A model generated the notes under the pieces. That model did no database searches. It worked only from the letters and a program-made list of their open reading frames with translations, and was not told where the DNA came from. DNA of 64,000 bases, taken from positions 184,909 to 248,908 of the forward strand of contig NZ_QVQH01000006.1 in assembly GCF_003428645.1 (NCBI RefSeq), in the 5' to 3' direction. This document shows positions 49,530 through 58,685 of this stretch, in pieces (the stretch's first letter is position 1; the number at the start of each line of letters is the position of its first letter). The position numbers were made by a program, and so were the translations under genes. The stretch is from Geodermatophilus marinus. Its GTDB lineage: Bacteria > Actinomycetota > Actinomycetes > Mycobacteriales > Geodermatophilaceae.

Positions 49530-50806
49530 CGGCGGGCTCCCGCGAGCCCGCCCACCATCCGCGCCCAGCGCTCGGCGAAGTCCGGCAGCGTCTTGCCCAC
49601 CGCGCCCGGGTCGGTCACCTCGACGCCGTCGGCGCCCAGCCCGAGCACCGCGGCGGCGTGCACCATCCGGTGGTCGGCGTAGGAGTGCACCCGGGCCGGC
49701 CGGAGCGGGCCGGGGGTGATCACCAGCCCGTCGGGGAGCTGCTCGACGGTCGCCCCCACCGCGCTCAGCACCTCGGCGAGGGCCTGCAGCCGGTCGGTCT
49801 CGTGGCCGCGCAGGTGGGCGATGCCGGTGAGCCGCGAGGGGCCGTCGGCCAGCGCGCACAGCGCGGCGAGCACCGGGGTCAGCTCGCCGACCTCGCCGAG
49901 GTCGGCGACCAGCGGGGCCACCCGGCCGGTGCCGGTGACCTGCAGGCCGGTGCCGGTGCGGACCACCTCCGCGCCCATGCCGCCGAGCAGGACGTCGAGC
50001 CGGCCGCCGGGCTGGGTGGTGGTGGCCGGCCAGTCCGGCACGGTCACCCGGCCCCCGGTCACCAGCGCGGCGGCGAGGAACGGGGCGGCGTTGGACAGGT
50101 CGGGTTCCAGCACGTCGTCCCGGGCGGCCACGCGGCCGGGCGCCACCCGCCAGCCACGGCCGGTCGCGGTCACCTCGACGCCGCGCTCGCGCAGGGCGGC
50201 CACGGTCATCTCCACGTGCGGCATCGAGGGCAGGCCGCCGGCCAGGGCGAGGTCCAGGCCGTCGGTGAAGCGGGCGGCGGCCAGCAGCAGCCCGGAGACG
50301 ATCTGCGAGGACTCGCTCGCGTCGACGGTCACCGCGCCGCCGCGCACCCGGCCGGTGCCGTGCACGGTGAACGGCGCCCGGCCGCGGCCGCCGTCGTCCA
50401 CCCGGACGCCGAGGTCGCGCAGGGCGGCCAGCAGCCCGGCGTTGGGCCGCTCGCGCAGCCGGGGGTCGCCGTCGAGCCGCACCGGGCCGTCGGCCAGCGC
50501 CGCGACCGGCGGGAGGAAGCGCAGCACCGTGCCGGCCAGCCCGGCGTCCACCTCGGCCGGGCCGCGCAGCGGGCCGGGGGTGACCTGCCAGTCGTCGCCG
50601 TCGTCCACGACGCCCACGCCGAGCGCGCGCAGGCCGGCCGCCATGAGCTCGGTGTCGCGGGCGCGCAGCGGGCGGACCAGCCGGCCGGGGCCGTCGGCCA
50701 GCGCCGCCAGCACGAGCGCGCGGGCGGTCAGCGACTTGGAGCCGGGCAGGGGCACGACGGCGTCGACCGGGGCGCGGGGGTGCGGCGTCGTCCAGACCTG
50801 CGTCAC
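49526..50806 (-). CDS. aroA: 3-phosphoshikimate 1-carboxyvinyltransferase (EPSP synthase)
   Basis: 426 residues. Typical motifs are PLPGSKSLTARALVLAALA at the N-terminus, DASESSQIVSGLLLAA mid-protein and HSYADHRMVHAAAVLGL near the end. The enzyme joins shikimate 3-phosphate and phosphoenolpyruvate in aromatic amino acid synthesis. The GTG at 50806 lies 6 nt after a -10-like CAGACT, suggesting a leaderless mRNA. rsgA overlaps its stop codon, an order also seen in mycobacteria. Confidence 0.97.
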   Translation of the reverse strand: MTQVWTTPHPRAPVDAVVPLPGSKSLTARALVLAALADGPGRLVRPLRARDTELMAAGLRALGVGVVDDGDDWQVTPGPLRGPAEVDAGLAGTVLRFLPPVAALADGPVRLDGDPRLRERPNAGLLAALRDLGVRVDDGGRGRAPFTVHGTGRVRGGAVTVDASESSQIVSGLLLAAARFTDGLDLALAGGLPSMPHVEMTVAALRERGVEVTATGRGWRVAPGRVAARDDVLEPDLSNAAPFLAAALVTGGRVTVPDWPATTTQPGGRLDVLLGGMGAEVVRTGTGLQVTGTGRVAPLVADLGEVGELTPVLAALCALADGPSRLTGIAHLRGHETDRLQALAEVLSAVGATVEQLPDGLVITPGPLRPARVHSYADHRMVHAAAVLGLGADGVEVTDPGAVGKTLPDFAERWARMVGGLAGARR

Positions 50807-50885
50807 GGGCCCAGTCTGCCCTGCCCGGCGACCGCACCCGGCGGCGCGGCCCGGGCCCGCCACGGGGCCCGGGCCGCGCCCCGCG

Positions 50886-52346
50886 TCAGCCGCCGGTCGC
50901 CTGGGCGGCTGCCCGCTCCTTCTTCGCGCCGGCGGTGCGCACCAGCCGCCGGTTGGCGAACTCGAACATGCCCAGCTCGGAGAGCTCCCGCCCGTAGCCG
51001 GACTGCTTGACGCCGCCGAAGGGCAGCTCCGCCGAGGTGCCGGACGGCGAGTTGATCCAGACCATGCCGGACTCGACCTGGTCGGCGACCCGGCGGGCCC
51101 GCTCCACGTCGCTGCCGAAGACGGTGGCCGACAGCCCGTAGGGGGTGTCGTTGGCCAGCTGCACGGCCTCGTCCTCGCTGGAGACGCGGAAGACCACCCC
51201 GACCGGGCCGAACAGCTCCTCGCGGTAGGCGCGCATCTCCGGGGTCACGTCGGCGAGCAGGGTGGGCTCGACGAAGGCCCCGGGCCGGTCGGGGCGGCCG
51301 CCGCCGGCGAGGACGGTGGCGCCCTTCTCGACGGCGTCCTGCACCTGGGCGGTGAGGTCGGCGGCGGCGCGCTCCGACGACAGCGGGCCCAGCCGGGTGG
51401 ACGGGTCGCTCGGGTCGCCCGGCTGCAGGCCCTGGAAGACCTGGGTGAGGCCGGCGACGAACTCCTCGTAGACGTCGTCCATCACGATGAAGCGCTTGGC
51501 CGCGATGCAGGCCTGACCGGCGTTCATGGTCCGCGAGATGGCGGCGGCCTTGACCGTCTTCTCCACCTCGGGGGCGTCGAGGACGATGAACGGGTCGTTG
51601 CCCCCGAGCTCGAGCACCGACTTCTTCAGGTACTTCCCGGCCAGCGAGGCCACCGCGCTGCCGGCCCGGTCGCTGCCGGTGAGCGTGACGCCCGCGACGT
51701 GCGGGTGGGCGATGACCTGCTCGACGTCGGAGATCCGCAGGAACAGGTTGGTGTAGACGCCCTCGGGGACGCCGGCGTCGTGGAAGAGCTGCTCCAGCGC
51801 GAGGGCGGTCTGCGGGTTGTTCTCCGCGTGCTTGAGCAGGATCGCGTTGCCGAGCACGAGGTTGGGCGCGGCGACCCGGGCCACCTGGTACAGCGGGAAG
51901 TTCCACGGCTCGATCGCCAGCAGCACGCCGATCGGCTCGTTGACGACGACGGCCTCGCCGTCCATGACGTCGATCTCCCGCGGCTCGAGGAAGCCCGGGC
52001 CCTTCTCCGCGTAGTAGCCGAAGATGCTGGCCACGAGCATGACCTCGCCGGCCGCCTCGCGGACCGGCTTGCCCATCTCGCGGGTGATCAGCCCGGCCAG
52101 CTCGTCGCGGCGCTCGGTCATCAGCTCGCCGATCCGGCCGACGACGGCGGCGCGGTCGGCGACCGACCGGCGGCGCCACTCCCGGTAGGCCTCGTGCGCC
52201 TTCTCGACCACCGCGGGCACCTGCGCGCTGTCGAGGAAGGGGAACTCCTGCTCGGTCTCGCCGGTGGCCGGGTTGACCGTCGCGTACGGGCGGTCGCCGG
52301 ACTCGCTGGCGGTCTTGCCCACCGGGGTGGTCTGGGTGGTGGTCAC
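50886..52346 (-). CDS. Aldehyde dehydrogenase, succinate-semialdehyde dehydrogenase-like
   Basis: 486 residues of the NAD(P)-dependent aldehyde dehydrogenase family. Catalytic Cys280 is in [12 protein letters not shown] and Glu246 in [17 protein letters not shown] and the [13 protein letters not shown]-terminus resemble GabD-type enzymes that oxidise succinate semialdehyde, which is the likely but not proven substrate. The GTG at 52346 has GAGG close upstream. No GABA transaminase is adjacent. Confidence 0.92.
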   Translation of the reverse strand: MTTTQTTPVGKTASESGDRPYATVNPATGETEQEFPFLDSAQVPAVVEKAHEAYREWRRRSVADRAAVVGRIGELMTERRDELAGLITREMGKPVREAAGEVMLVASIFGYYAEKGPGFLEPREIDVMDGEAVVVNEPIGVLLAIEPWNFPLYQVARVAAPNLVLGNAILLKHAENNPQTALALEQLFHDAGVPEGVYTNLFLRISDVEQVIAHPHVAGVTLTGSDRAGSAVASLAGKYLKKSVLELGGNDPFIVLDAPEVEKTVKAAAISRTMNAGQACIAAKRFIVMDDVYEEFVAGLTQVFQGLQPGDPSDPSTRLGPLSSERAAADLTAQVQDAVEKGATVLAGGGRPDRPGAFVEPTLLADVTPEMRAYREELFGPVGVVFRVSSEDEAVQLANDTPYGLSATVFGSDVERARRVADQVESGMVWINSPSGTSAELPFGGVKQSGYGRELSELGMFEFANRRLVRTAGAKKERAAAQATGG

Positions 52347-52576
52347 GATCCTCGTGCCTCTCTTTCTCGACGCCTCTGTCCCGTCCAGTCCTACCCCTCC
52401 CGGCCCCCCGCACGCCCGCCGGGCGGCGGGACGGACCGGGCGGACGGCGGGACGGCGGTGCGGGAGCTGCGCGGGTGCGACCGGGCCGCGCCGCGGGCGG
52501 GACCGTCGGCGGGCCGATCTACGCTCGGAGGACGCCGGCACGCACCCCGGCGCCCCGACCCGGAGGGAGCAGCCCC

Positions 52577-53323
52577 GTGTGTGGCCGCTACGCCGCCAGC
52601 CGCCGTCCCGAGGACCTCGCCCTCGAGTTCGAGGCCGTCCCCGCCGAGGGCCAGCCCGCGCTCCCGGCCGACTACAACGTCGCGCCCACCAAGGACGTCC
52701 ACGTCGTCCGGTGGAAGAAGGAGCGCGACGCCGAGGGCCGGCCCACCGGTGCCGGGCACCGCGAGGTGCGGGCCGTGCGCTGGGGCCTGGTCCCCTCGTG
52801 GGCCAAGGACGCCACGGTGGGCAACCGCATGCTCAACGCGCGCGTCGAGTCGTTGTCCGAGAAGCCCGCGTTCCGGTCGGCCGCCCGCGCCCGCCGCTGC
52901 CTGGTCCCGGCCGACGGCTGGTACGAGTGGGCCAAGCGGCTGGACTCGCCGGCCAAGCAGCCGTACTACATCACCCCGACCGACGGCTCGGTGCTGGCGT
53001 TCGCCGGCCTCTGGGAGGTGTGGGGCACGGGGGAGGACCGCCTCTACACCTGCACCGTGATCACCGAGCCGGCCGTCGGGGCGCTCACCGAGATCCACGA
53101 CCGGATGCCGATGGTGCTGCCCCGCGAGCGCTGGGCGGAGTGGCTGGACCCGGCGCGTGAGGACGTCGCGGAGCTGACCGCCCCGACGCCGCCCGAGCTG
53201 GTCGAGGCCCTGGAGCTGCGCCCGGTGAGCACCCGGGTGAACGACGTCCGCTGCAACGGGCGCGAGCTGACCGAGCGGGCCGAGACGGTCAGCCCGCCGG
53301 CCGACCAGCCCGCCCTCTTCTGA
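52577..53323 (+). CDS. SRAP-domain protein (YedK/HMCES type)
   Basis: 248 residues. Cys2, exposed after Met removal (start GTG-TGT), is the catalytic nucleophile. YNVAPTKDV carries the conserved Asn, WYEW the Glu and the RMPMVL segment follows the conserved His. The family forms a stable thiazolidine crosslink with abasic sites in single-stranded DNA. GGAGGG stands 9 nt before the start. A -10 TACGCT is at 52520-52525. The M. tuberculosis homologue also lies near aroA and rsgA. Confidence 0.95.
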   Translation: MCGRYAASRRPEDLALEFEAVPAEGQPALPADYNVAPTKDVHVVRWKKERDAEGRPTGAGHREVRAVRWGLVPSWAKDATVGNRMLNARVESLSEKPAFRSAARARRCLVPADGWYEWAKRLDSPAKQPYYITPTDGSVLAFAGLWEVWGTGEDRLYTCTVITEPAVGALTEIHDRMPMVLPRERWAEWLDPAREDVAELTAPTPPELVEALELRPVSTRVNDVRCNGRELTERAETVSPPADQPALF

Positions 53324-53324
53324 G

Positions 53325-54911
53325 GTGGCGGGGACCGGGGGGAGCGCCGACCGGGGGCCGGTCGCGGCCGCGCCCACCGCACCGCCCGCCGGCCCGCCGG
53401 CCGGCGGGCCGACCGCCCTGCCCGGCTGGGTCGCGGTCGGGGTCACCTTCCTGACCTCCGGCGCCGTCCTGGTGCTCGAGATCGCCGGCCTCCGGCTGAT
53501 CGCGCCCTACGTCGGCATCACCCTGCAGACCAACACCGCCGTCATCGGGTTCGCCCTGGCCGCGATCGCGGTCGGCGCCTGGGCGGGCGGGGCCGCCGCC
53601 GACCGCAGCGACCCGCGGCGGCTCATCACCCCGCTCATGGTCGCCGGCGGCGCGCTGGTGGTCGCCGTCCTGCCGCTGGTCCGCTTCGCCGGGTCCTGGC
53701 TCTCCGGCGCCGACGCCGGCAGCGTCCTGCTCCTGGCCGCGGTGGCCGTCGTGGTCCCCGCCGCGCTGCTCTCGGCCGTCCCGCCGATGATCGTCAAGCT
53801 CCAGCTGGGCAGCCTGGCCGAGACCGGGACCGTCGTCGGCCGGCTCTCGGGCATCGGCACGCTCGGCGGGATCGCGGCCACCTTCCTCACCGGCTTCGTG
53901 CTGGTCGCTGTGTTCCCGACCAGCGGGATCTTGGTCGGCACGGGGCTGGTCACCGTGCTGGCCGGGGGCGCGGTCGGCGTGCTGCTGCGCCGCCGCTCCG
54001 CCGGCGGGGCCGGGCAGGTGCCGGTCGCGCTGTTCGGGCTGGCGCTGGTCGGCTCCCTGCTCGCGGCGGTGGCGCCGACCCCGTGCGAGGAGGAGACCGC
54101 CTACCACTGCGCGCGGGTGGTCGCCGACCCGGAGCGGGAGAGCGGCCGGGTGCTCCTGCTCGACACGCTGCGGCACTCCTACGTCGACCTCGACGACCCG
54201 ACGCACCTCGAGTTCGAGTACGTCCGCGCGATCGCCGCCGTCAGCGACGCGGTGGCCCCGGAGGGGGAGCCGCTGTCGGCGCTGCACCTCGGGGGCGGGG
54301 GGCTGACGGTGCCGCGCTACCTCGCCGAGGTCCGCCCCGGCACCTCCGGCCTGGTCCTGGAGGTGGACCCGGGCGTCGTGGCGATGGACCGCGAGCAACT
54401 GGGGCTCGTCGAGTCCGACCGGCTGCGGGTGCGGGTCGCCGACGCCCGGGTCGGCCTGGCCGACGAGGCGCCCGGCGCGCGCGACCTCGTCGTCGGCGAC
54501 GCCTTCGGCGGGCTGTCGGTGCCCTGGCAGCTGACCACCGTGGAGGCGTTCGGGCTCGTCGACCGCGCGCTCGTCGACGACGGCGTCTACGTCGCCAACC
54601 TCATCGACAACCCGCCGCTGGGCTTCGTCCGGGCGGAGCTGGCCACGCTGCAGGAGGTCTTCGGCTCGGTGCTGCTGCTGGCGCCCGGCCCGGTGCTCGC
54701 CGGGCGGGACGGCGGCAACGTGGTCGCGGTCGCCGCGCAGACGCCGCTGCCGACCGCGGCGATCGGGGCCGCGCTGGCCGCGCACGACCTCGACTGGCAG
54801 GTGGCCGGGGGTGCGGAGCTGGCCGCCTTCACCGGGGACGCCGACGTCCTCACCGACGACCACGCGCCGGTCGACCAGCTGCTGACGCCCTACGCCGCCC
54901 CCGGCTCCTGA
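53325..54911 (+). CDS. Fused membrane/spermidine-synthase-like protein
   Basis: 528 residues. About eight transmembrane helices (35-245, for example FLTSGAVLVLEIAGLRLIAP) precede a methyltransferase-fold domain resembling spermidine synthase (LHLGGGGLTVPRYLAEVRPG, then VVGDAFGGLSVPWQLTTVEA). The aminopropyltransferase active-site residues are not obviously complete, so polyamine synthesis is uncertain; many such fusions are annotated only by similarity. The GTG lies 1 base after the SRAP stop codon, with GAGG overlapping. A perfect 20-bp palindrome (53391-53410) within the coding region encodes Gly/Pro-rich residues. Confidence 0.88.
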   Translation: MAGTGGSADRGPVAAAPTAPPAGPPAGGPTALPGWVAVGVTFLTSGAVLVLEIAGLRLIAPYVGITLQTNTAVIGFALAAIAVGAWAGGAAADRSDPRRLITPLMVAGGALVVAVLPLVRFAGSWLSGADAGSVLLLAAVAVVVPAALLSAVPPMIVKLQLGSLAETGTVVGRLSGIGTLGGIAATFLTGFVLVAVFPTSGILVGTGLVTVLAGGAVGVLLRRRSAGGAGQVPVALFGLALVGSLLAAVAPTPCEEETAYHCARVVADPERESGRVLLLDTLRHSYVDLDDPTHLEFEYVRAIAAVSDAVAPEGEPLSALHLGGGGLTVPRYLAEVRPGTSGLVLEVDPGVVAMDREQLGLVESDRLRVRVADARVGLADEAPGARDLVVGDAFGGLSVPWQLTTVEAFGLVDRALVDDGVYVANLIDNPPLGFVRAELATLQEVFGSVLLLAPGPVLAGRDGGNVVAVAAQTPLPTAAIGAALAAHDLDWQVAGGAELAAFTGDADVLTDDHAPVDQLLTPYAAPGS

Positions 54912-54969
54912 TCGGCCGCCCCGGGTCATCGGCCGCCCCGGGTCCTGGCCGGTCCCCGCGGCGGGGGCG

Positions 54970-55443
54970 TCAGCGGCTGATGGCGGCCGTGCGGGCCCGC
55001 GTGAGGCGGACCAGGTCGGCCGGCGCGAGCTCCACCTGCAGCCCCCGCTTCCCGGCGCTGACCATGACCGTGGGGAGGTCCAGGGCCGATTCGTCGACGA
55101 CGGTCGGCAGGGCCCTGCGCTGCCCCAGCGGGCTGATCCCGCCGAGCACGTAGCCGGTGGCCCGCTCCGCGTCGGCCGGGTCGGCCATGGCCGCCCGCCG
55201 CCCGCCGGCGGCCGCGGCCAGCGCCTTGAGGTCCAGGGTGCCGCTCACCGGCACGACGGCCACGGTGAGCGCGCCGTCGACCCGGGTCACCAGGGTCTTG
55301 AACACCTGCCGCGGGTCGGCGTCCAGGGCCGCCACCGCGGCCTCGCCGTGCCCCTGGCCGGCCGGGTGGTCGGGGTCGTAGGAATGCAGGGTGTGCACCA
55401 CGCGGGCCTTCTCCAGGGCCCGCACCGCGGGGGTCGCCGCCAC
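54970..55443 (-). CDS. ybaK: YbaK-type Cys-tRNA(Pro) deacylase
   Basis: 157 residues. The pattern [20 protein letters not shown], the [11 protein letters not shown] segment with the conserved Lys, and [17 protein letters not shown] identify the YbaK/EbsC family, which edits mischarged tRNA(Pro) in trans. The GTG at 55443 lies 8 nt after TAGGCT (55457-55452), the leaderless arrangement. It is divergent from sigR, whose extended promoter region fills the gap. Confidence 0.93.
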   Translation of the reverse strand: MAATPAVRALEKARVVHTLHSYDPDHPAGQGHGEAAVAALDADPRQVFKTLVTRVDGALTVAVVPVSGTLDLKALAAAAGGRRAAMADPADAERATGYVLGGISPLGQRRALPTVVDESALDLPTVMVSAGKRGLQVELAPADLVRLTRARTAAISR

Positions 55444-55486
55444 GGCGCGGCAGCCTAGCCGCGCCGACCGGAGAGCACCGCGACGG

Positions 55487-55525
55487 GGAATGGACGCCGG
55501 TCGCGGGGCGGTTGCACCCCTCGTG
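55487..55525 (+). promoter_or_regulatory. Probable SigR-dependent autoregulatory promoter and upstream start
   Basis: GGAAT (55487-55491), 19 nt, then GTT (55511-55513) fits the SigR consensus GGAAT-N18/19-GTT. A GTG at 55523, in frame with sigR, lies where a short-leader transcript would begin. It would give a SigR with a 44-residue N-terminal extension relative to the 55655 start. A second -10 TAGGAT at 55602-55607 is a likely housekeeping promoter. Confidence 0.6.
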
Positions 55526-55654
55526 AGCAGCACCGTGTCCAGCAGCACCCGTCCGCGGGTCCCGAGCCGACGGCCCCCGGGCCGCCCCGACGCCGCGCGA
55601 CTAGGATCGACCGACGTGGTGACCCGCGTCCGGGCGCCGCAGAGAGGACGGTCG

Positions 55655-56338
55655 GTGCCCGAGGAGTCCGTGCAGCGCAACCCCCAGCCGGCCCCGGTGG
55701 AGGTGCCCGAGGCCCGGGCCGGCGGCAGCCGCACCGAGGTCGCCGAGACCCGAGCCGAGCGCGACGCGCGCTTCGAGCGCGACGCCCTGCCGTTCCTCGA
55801 CCAGCTCTACCCGGCGGCCCTCCGGATGACCCGGAACCCGGCCGACGCCGAGGACCTGGTCCAGGAGACGTTCGTGAAGGCCTACTCGGCCTTCCACCAG
55901 TTCGCCGAGGGCACCAACCTCAAGGCCTGGCTGTACCGGATCCTGACCAACACCTACATCAACAGCTACCGCAAGAAGCAGCGGCAGCCGCAGCAGTACC
56001 CCACCGACCAGGTGCAGGACTGGCAGCTGTACGCCGCCGAGGAGCACAGCTCCAGCGGGCTGCGGTCGGCGGAGATCGAGGCGCTGGACCACCTGCCCGA
56101 CTCCGACATCAAGGAGGCCCTCCAGCAGCTGCCGGAGGACTTCCGCCTCGCGGTCTACCTCGCCGACGTCGAGGGCTTCGCGTACAAGGAGATCGCCGAG
56201 ATCATGGGCACGCCCATCGGCACGGTGATGTCCCGCCTGCACCGCGGCCGCCGCGGGCTGCAGAAGCTGCTGGCCGACTACGCACGCGAGCGCGGCTTCG
56301 TCCGCGCCGGCGCCGGGGAGGAGGCGAGCCAGTCATGA
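55655..56338 (+). CDS. sigR: ECF sigma factor SigR (disulfide-stress)
   Basis: 227 residues from the GTG at 55655, the length of Streptomyces SigR. Region 2 covers about 50-120 ([20 protein letters not shown], then [20 protein letters not shown]) and region 4 about 160-215 ([20 protein letters not shown], then [19 protein letters not shown]). The start has AGAGAGGA 6 nt upstream. In-frame GTGs at 55616 (8 nt after TAGGAT) and 55523 would give longer forms. It directs the thiol-oxidative stress response with the anti-sigma factor encoded next to it. Confidence 0.95.
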   Translation: MPEESVQRNPQPAPVEVPEARAGGSRTEVAETRAERDARFERDALPFLDQLYPAALRMTRNPADAEDLVQETFVKAYSAFHQFAEGTNLKAWLYRILTNTYINSYRKKQRQPQQYPTDQVQDWQLYAAEEHSSSGLRSAEIEALDHLPDSDIKEALQQLPEDFRLAVYLADVEGFAYKEIAEIMGTPIGTVMSRLHRGRRGLQKLLADYARERGFVRAGAGEEASQS

Positions 56339-56679
56339 GCGCCGAGGAGCGCCCCCCGGCCGGCGAGCCCATCGAGATCCACTCGTGCGACGACGTGCTC
56401 TCGCACGTGTTCGAGTTCCTCGACCACGAGACCGACGACGCCCGCCGCGAGGTCATCGCCGAGCACCTCGACGAGTGCTCGCCCTGCCTGCGGCAGTTCG
56501 GCATCGAGCAGGAGTTCAAGGCGCTGGTCCGCCGCCGCTGCGGTGGCGACGCCCCGCCGCCCGGTCTCCGGGACCGCATCAAGCTGCAGCTCACCAGCGT
56601 CTCCTTCGAGGAGGACGGGACGCAGGTCAGCGTCGAGCGGCTGACCGTCGAGCGGACCGAGCAGCGCCCCACCGCCTGA
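56335..56679 (+). CDS. rsrA: Zinc-containing redox-sensing anti-sigma factor RsrA
   Basis: 114 residues. The ZAS motif is H44-x3-C48-x2-C51 with Cys18 upstream; the spacings equal those of the S. coelicolor RsrA zinc site (C11, H37, C41, C44). It holds SigR under reducing conditions and releases it on disulfide formation. Its ATG overlaps the sigR stop codon (ATGA). A charged 35-residue C-terminal tail follows the anti-sigma domain. Confidence 0.95.
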   Translation: MSAEERPPAGEPIEIHSCDDVLSHVFEFLDHETDDARREVIAEHLDECSPCLRQFGIEQEFKALVRRRCGGDAPPPGLRDRIKLQLTSVSFEEDGTQVSVERLTVERTEQRPTA

Positions 56680-56777
56680 GCCCGTGGTCGCGGGAGGCCC
56701 GGGGCCGAGGGCCCCGGGCCTCCCGCGCACGGCCCCGTCCTCCGGTCCCGCCCCGAGCGAGGGGTGGGGAGGACGGG

Positions 56778-56914
56778 GTCCGGCCTCGGCTCCTGGCCCC
56801 CCTGCAGGGTCCCGCCGCGAGCGTGCGAGTGGCGGGGGGCAGGGGGGTCCCGCCTCGGCTCCTGGCCCCCCTGCAGGGTCCCGCCGCGAGCGTGCGAGTG
56901 GCGGGGGGCAGGGG
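56778..56914. repeat. Two tandem 69-bp hairpin repeats between convergent genes
   Basis: Units begin at 56778 and 56847 and share the core CCCGCCGCGAGCGTGCGAG with the units at 48347-48502. Outer arms are CCCCCCTGC and GCAGGGGGG, against CCCTCCTGC and GCAGGAGGG in the other array: a compensatory change that keeps the stem. The array ends 6 bases before the bL37 stop codon, with the same GTCCTTCTAG as at 48503. Confidence 0.85.
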
Positions 56915-56920
56915 GTCCTT

Positions 56921-56995
56921 CTAGGCGTTGGGCCGCTTGCCGTGGTTGGCCTTGTTCCCCTTGCGGGAGCGCCGCTTGCGTCCACGCTTGGACAT
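56921..56995 (-). CDS. Ribosomal protein bL37 (AURKAIP1/COX24 domain)
   Basis: 24 residues: MSKRGRKRRSRKGNKANHGK followed by RPNA. This is the tiny basic actinobacterial ribosomal protein of the AURKAIP1/COX24 domain family, seen in mycobacterial 50S structures as bL37. GGAGGG lies about 6 nt before the ATG. It is convergent with rsrA, separated by the repeat array. Confidence 0.93.
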   Translation of the reverse strand: MSKRGRKRRSRKGNKANHGKRPNA

Positions 56996-57273
56996 CGCTG
57001 CCCTCCTCTCCTGCTCGTCGGGCCGGGCCCGGTGGGCCCCCTGGTGCACGCGTGACCGCCCGGGCCCGCAGGGGCGCGGGACGGAGGCGTGGCTGACCCC
57101 TCCAGCGTCTCACGGGCGGTTCGGCAGCCGGGACCGCCTGTGGTGGGCCGGCGGGGCAGGGTCCAGGGTGGGGGTGGGCGCGGTCGGGTCCGCCGGGGCG
57201 GGCGGGGACGGCAGCAGGTCGGCAGGGCAGGAGTGGAGGGCCCGGAACGCAGGGCCGGGAGAGGAGCGCAGCG

Positions 57274-58323
57274 GTGGCTCGGGTCGGGATCGAGAGCGTC
57301 CTCGTGGCAGGGCGGGGCCCTGCGGCCTGCGCGGTCGTGTCGGCCTGCTCGCGGCTGGGCGTCAAGGCGGTCGCCGTCCACTCCGAGGCCGACCGCGGGG
57401 CGCGGCACGTCCGGCTCGCCGATGAGTCCGTGCTGCTGGGCCCGGCACCGGCCGCCGACTCCTACCTCGCCGTCGACCGCATCGTGGAGGCCGCCCGGCG
57501 CACCCGGGTGCAGGCGGTGCTGCCGGTGCCCCCGGCCCTGGCCGGCAACGCGCGCCTGGCCGGGGCCGTCGTCGCCGCCGGGCTGACCTGGGTCGGGCCG
57601 CCGGCCGCGGTGCTGGAGCGCCTCGGCGGCGACGGCATCGAGCCGGCCAGCGAGCGGGGACTGCTGGCGTGGGTCACCGACGACGGGCTGCGCTGCCTGA
57701 CCCCGGTCAGCCGCGACCGGGCCGCCGGGATCGCCCGGGTGGCGTGGACGCCGGACACGTCCCCGGAGCCGCCCGCGGCGGCGCGCCGGCTGGCTGACGT
57801 CGGCTGGCGCGGCCTGGTGACCGTCGGGGTGTCCGAGGGCGGGGACCTCGCCGAGGTCGCGGCCGGCTTCTCGCTGGACATGGCCGTCCTCGAGCGCGCG
57901 CACCGGGTCGACGCCGTCGAGCTCGCCCTCCGCAGCGCGGCGTCCGCCCCCCTGGGCCCCGAGGCCGCGGTGACCGGTGGCCCCCCGCGGCGGGCGGTCG
58001 CGGTGCAGCTGCGCTCCACGCTGCCGCCGGGCACCGCGGGGCGGGTGACCGGCCCGCTCCCGGTGTCCGGGCGGCGGCGCGCCGCCGCTCCCGGCGCCGA
58101 GGTGGTCGCCGTGAGCGGCTACGATCCCGGCGACCGGCTGGACGGCTGGTACGACGCGCTGCTCGCGACGGTGAGCGCCGGGGCCCCCGACACCGCCACG
58201 GCCGCGCGGGCCGCCGCCGAGGTGCTCACCGGGCTGCCGGAGACCGGGGTGCCGCACGACGGCGCGGAGGTCTGCGCGGTGCTCGACCGGCTCGCCACCG
58301 GGCGGCTGCGGCCGCGTCCCTGA
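57274..58323 (+). CDS. Biotin-carboxylase N-domain homologue lacking ATP-grasp (probable non-catalytic)
   Basis: 349 residues. Residues 1-115 match the biotin carboxylase pre-ATP-grasp domain (ESVLVAGRGPAACAVVSACS, HVRLADESVLLGPAPAADSY and GLTWVGPPAAVLERLG). The ATP-grasp domain with its KxxxGGGGrG loop and catalytic residues is missing; the remaining 230 residues include a segment near 240-280 that may correspond to the carboxylase C-domain. It has GAGAGGAG before the GTG. A biotinyl carrier is encoded 91 bases downstream, suggesting a shared role. Function is unknown. Confidence 0.75.
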   Translation: MARVGIESVLVAGRGPAACAVVSACSRLGVKAVAVHSEADRGARHVRLADESVLLGPAPAADSYLAVDRIVEAARRTRVQAVLPVPPALAGNARLAGAVVAAGLTWVGPPAAVLERLGGDGIEPASERGLLAWVTDDGLRCLTPVSRDRAAGIARVAWTPDTSPEPPAAARRLADVGWRGLVTVGVSEGGDLAEVAAGFSLDMAVLERAHRVDAVELALRSAASAPLGPEAAVTGGPPRRAVAVQLRSTLPPGTAGRVTGPLPVSGRRRAAAPGAEVVAVSGYDPGDRLDGWYDALLATVSAGAPDTATAARAAAEVLTGLPETGVPHDGAEVCAVLDRLATGRLRPRP

Positions 58324-58414
58324 CCGCCGTGTGCCGCCGGACCGGGGCGGGCGTGCCAGGATGGCCGCCGGGCCCGCGGGCCCGGTCCGGGGGGCAGGCG
58401 GTCGGGAGGTGCCG

Positions 58415-58639
58415 GTGGCGGTCGAGGAGATCCACGCCGAGATGGTGTCGAGCGTGTGGAAGGTGCTGGTCACCCCCGGCGAGCAGGTGGCCGCGGGGGA
58501 CACCCTGGTGATCCTCGAGTCCATGAAGATGGAGATCCCGGTGCTCACGGAGCGGGCGGGAACGGTGCAGGAGCTGCACGTGGTCGAGGGCGAGGTGCTC
58601 CAGGAGGGCGACCTCATCGCCACCGTCGTCGAGGGCTAG
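58415..58639 (+). CDS. Biotin/lipoyl-binding carrier protein (TB7.3-like)
   Basis: 74 residues forming a single biotinyl domain with Lys38 in ESMKMEIPV, the biotinylation motif. Similar free-standing carriers (about 71 residues, M. tuberculosis TB7.3) lie beside sigH/rshA in mycobacteria. The GTG at 58415 has GGGAGG 5 nt upstream; a GTG two codons earlier is less well placed. Partner enzyme unknown. Confidence 0.92.
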   Translation: MAVEEIHAEMVSSVWKVLVTPGEQVAAGDTLVILESMKMEIPVLTERAGTVQELHVVEGEVLQEGDLIATVVEG

Positions 58640-58685
58640 GGAGGACGTCCGGCCCCCGCCACTCGAGCGCCCGGGCACGGAGCCG

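Noticed and set aside
53391..53410. Perfect 20-bp GC palindrome as a regulatory site
   Set aside because: It lies inside a Gly/Pro-rich coding stretch (GPPAGGP), where codon use alone readily gives such symmetry.
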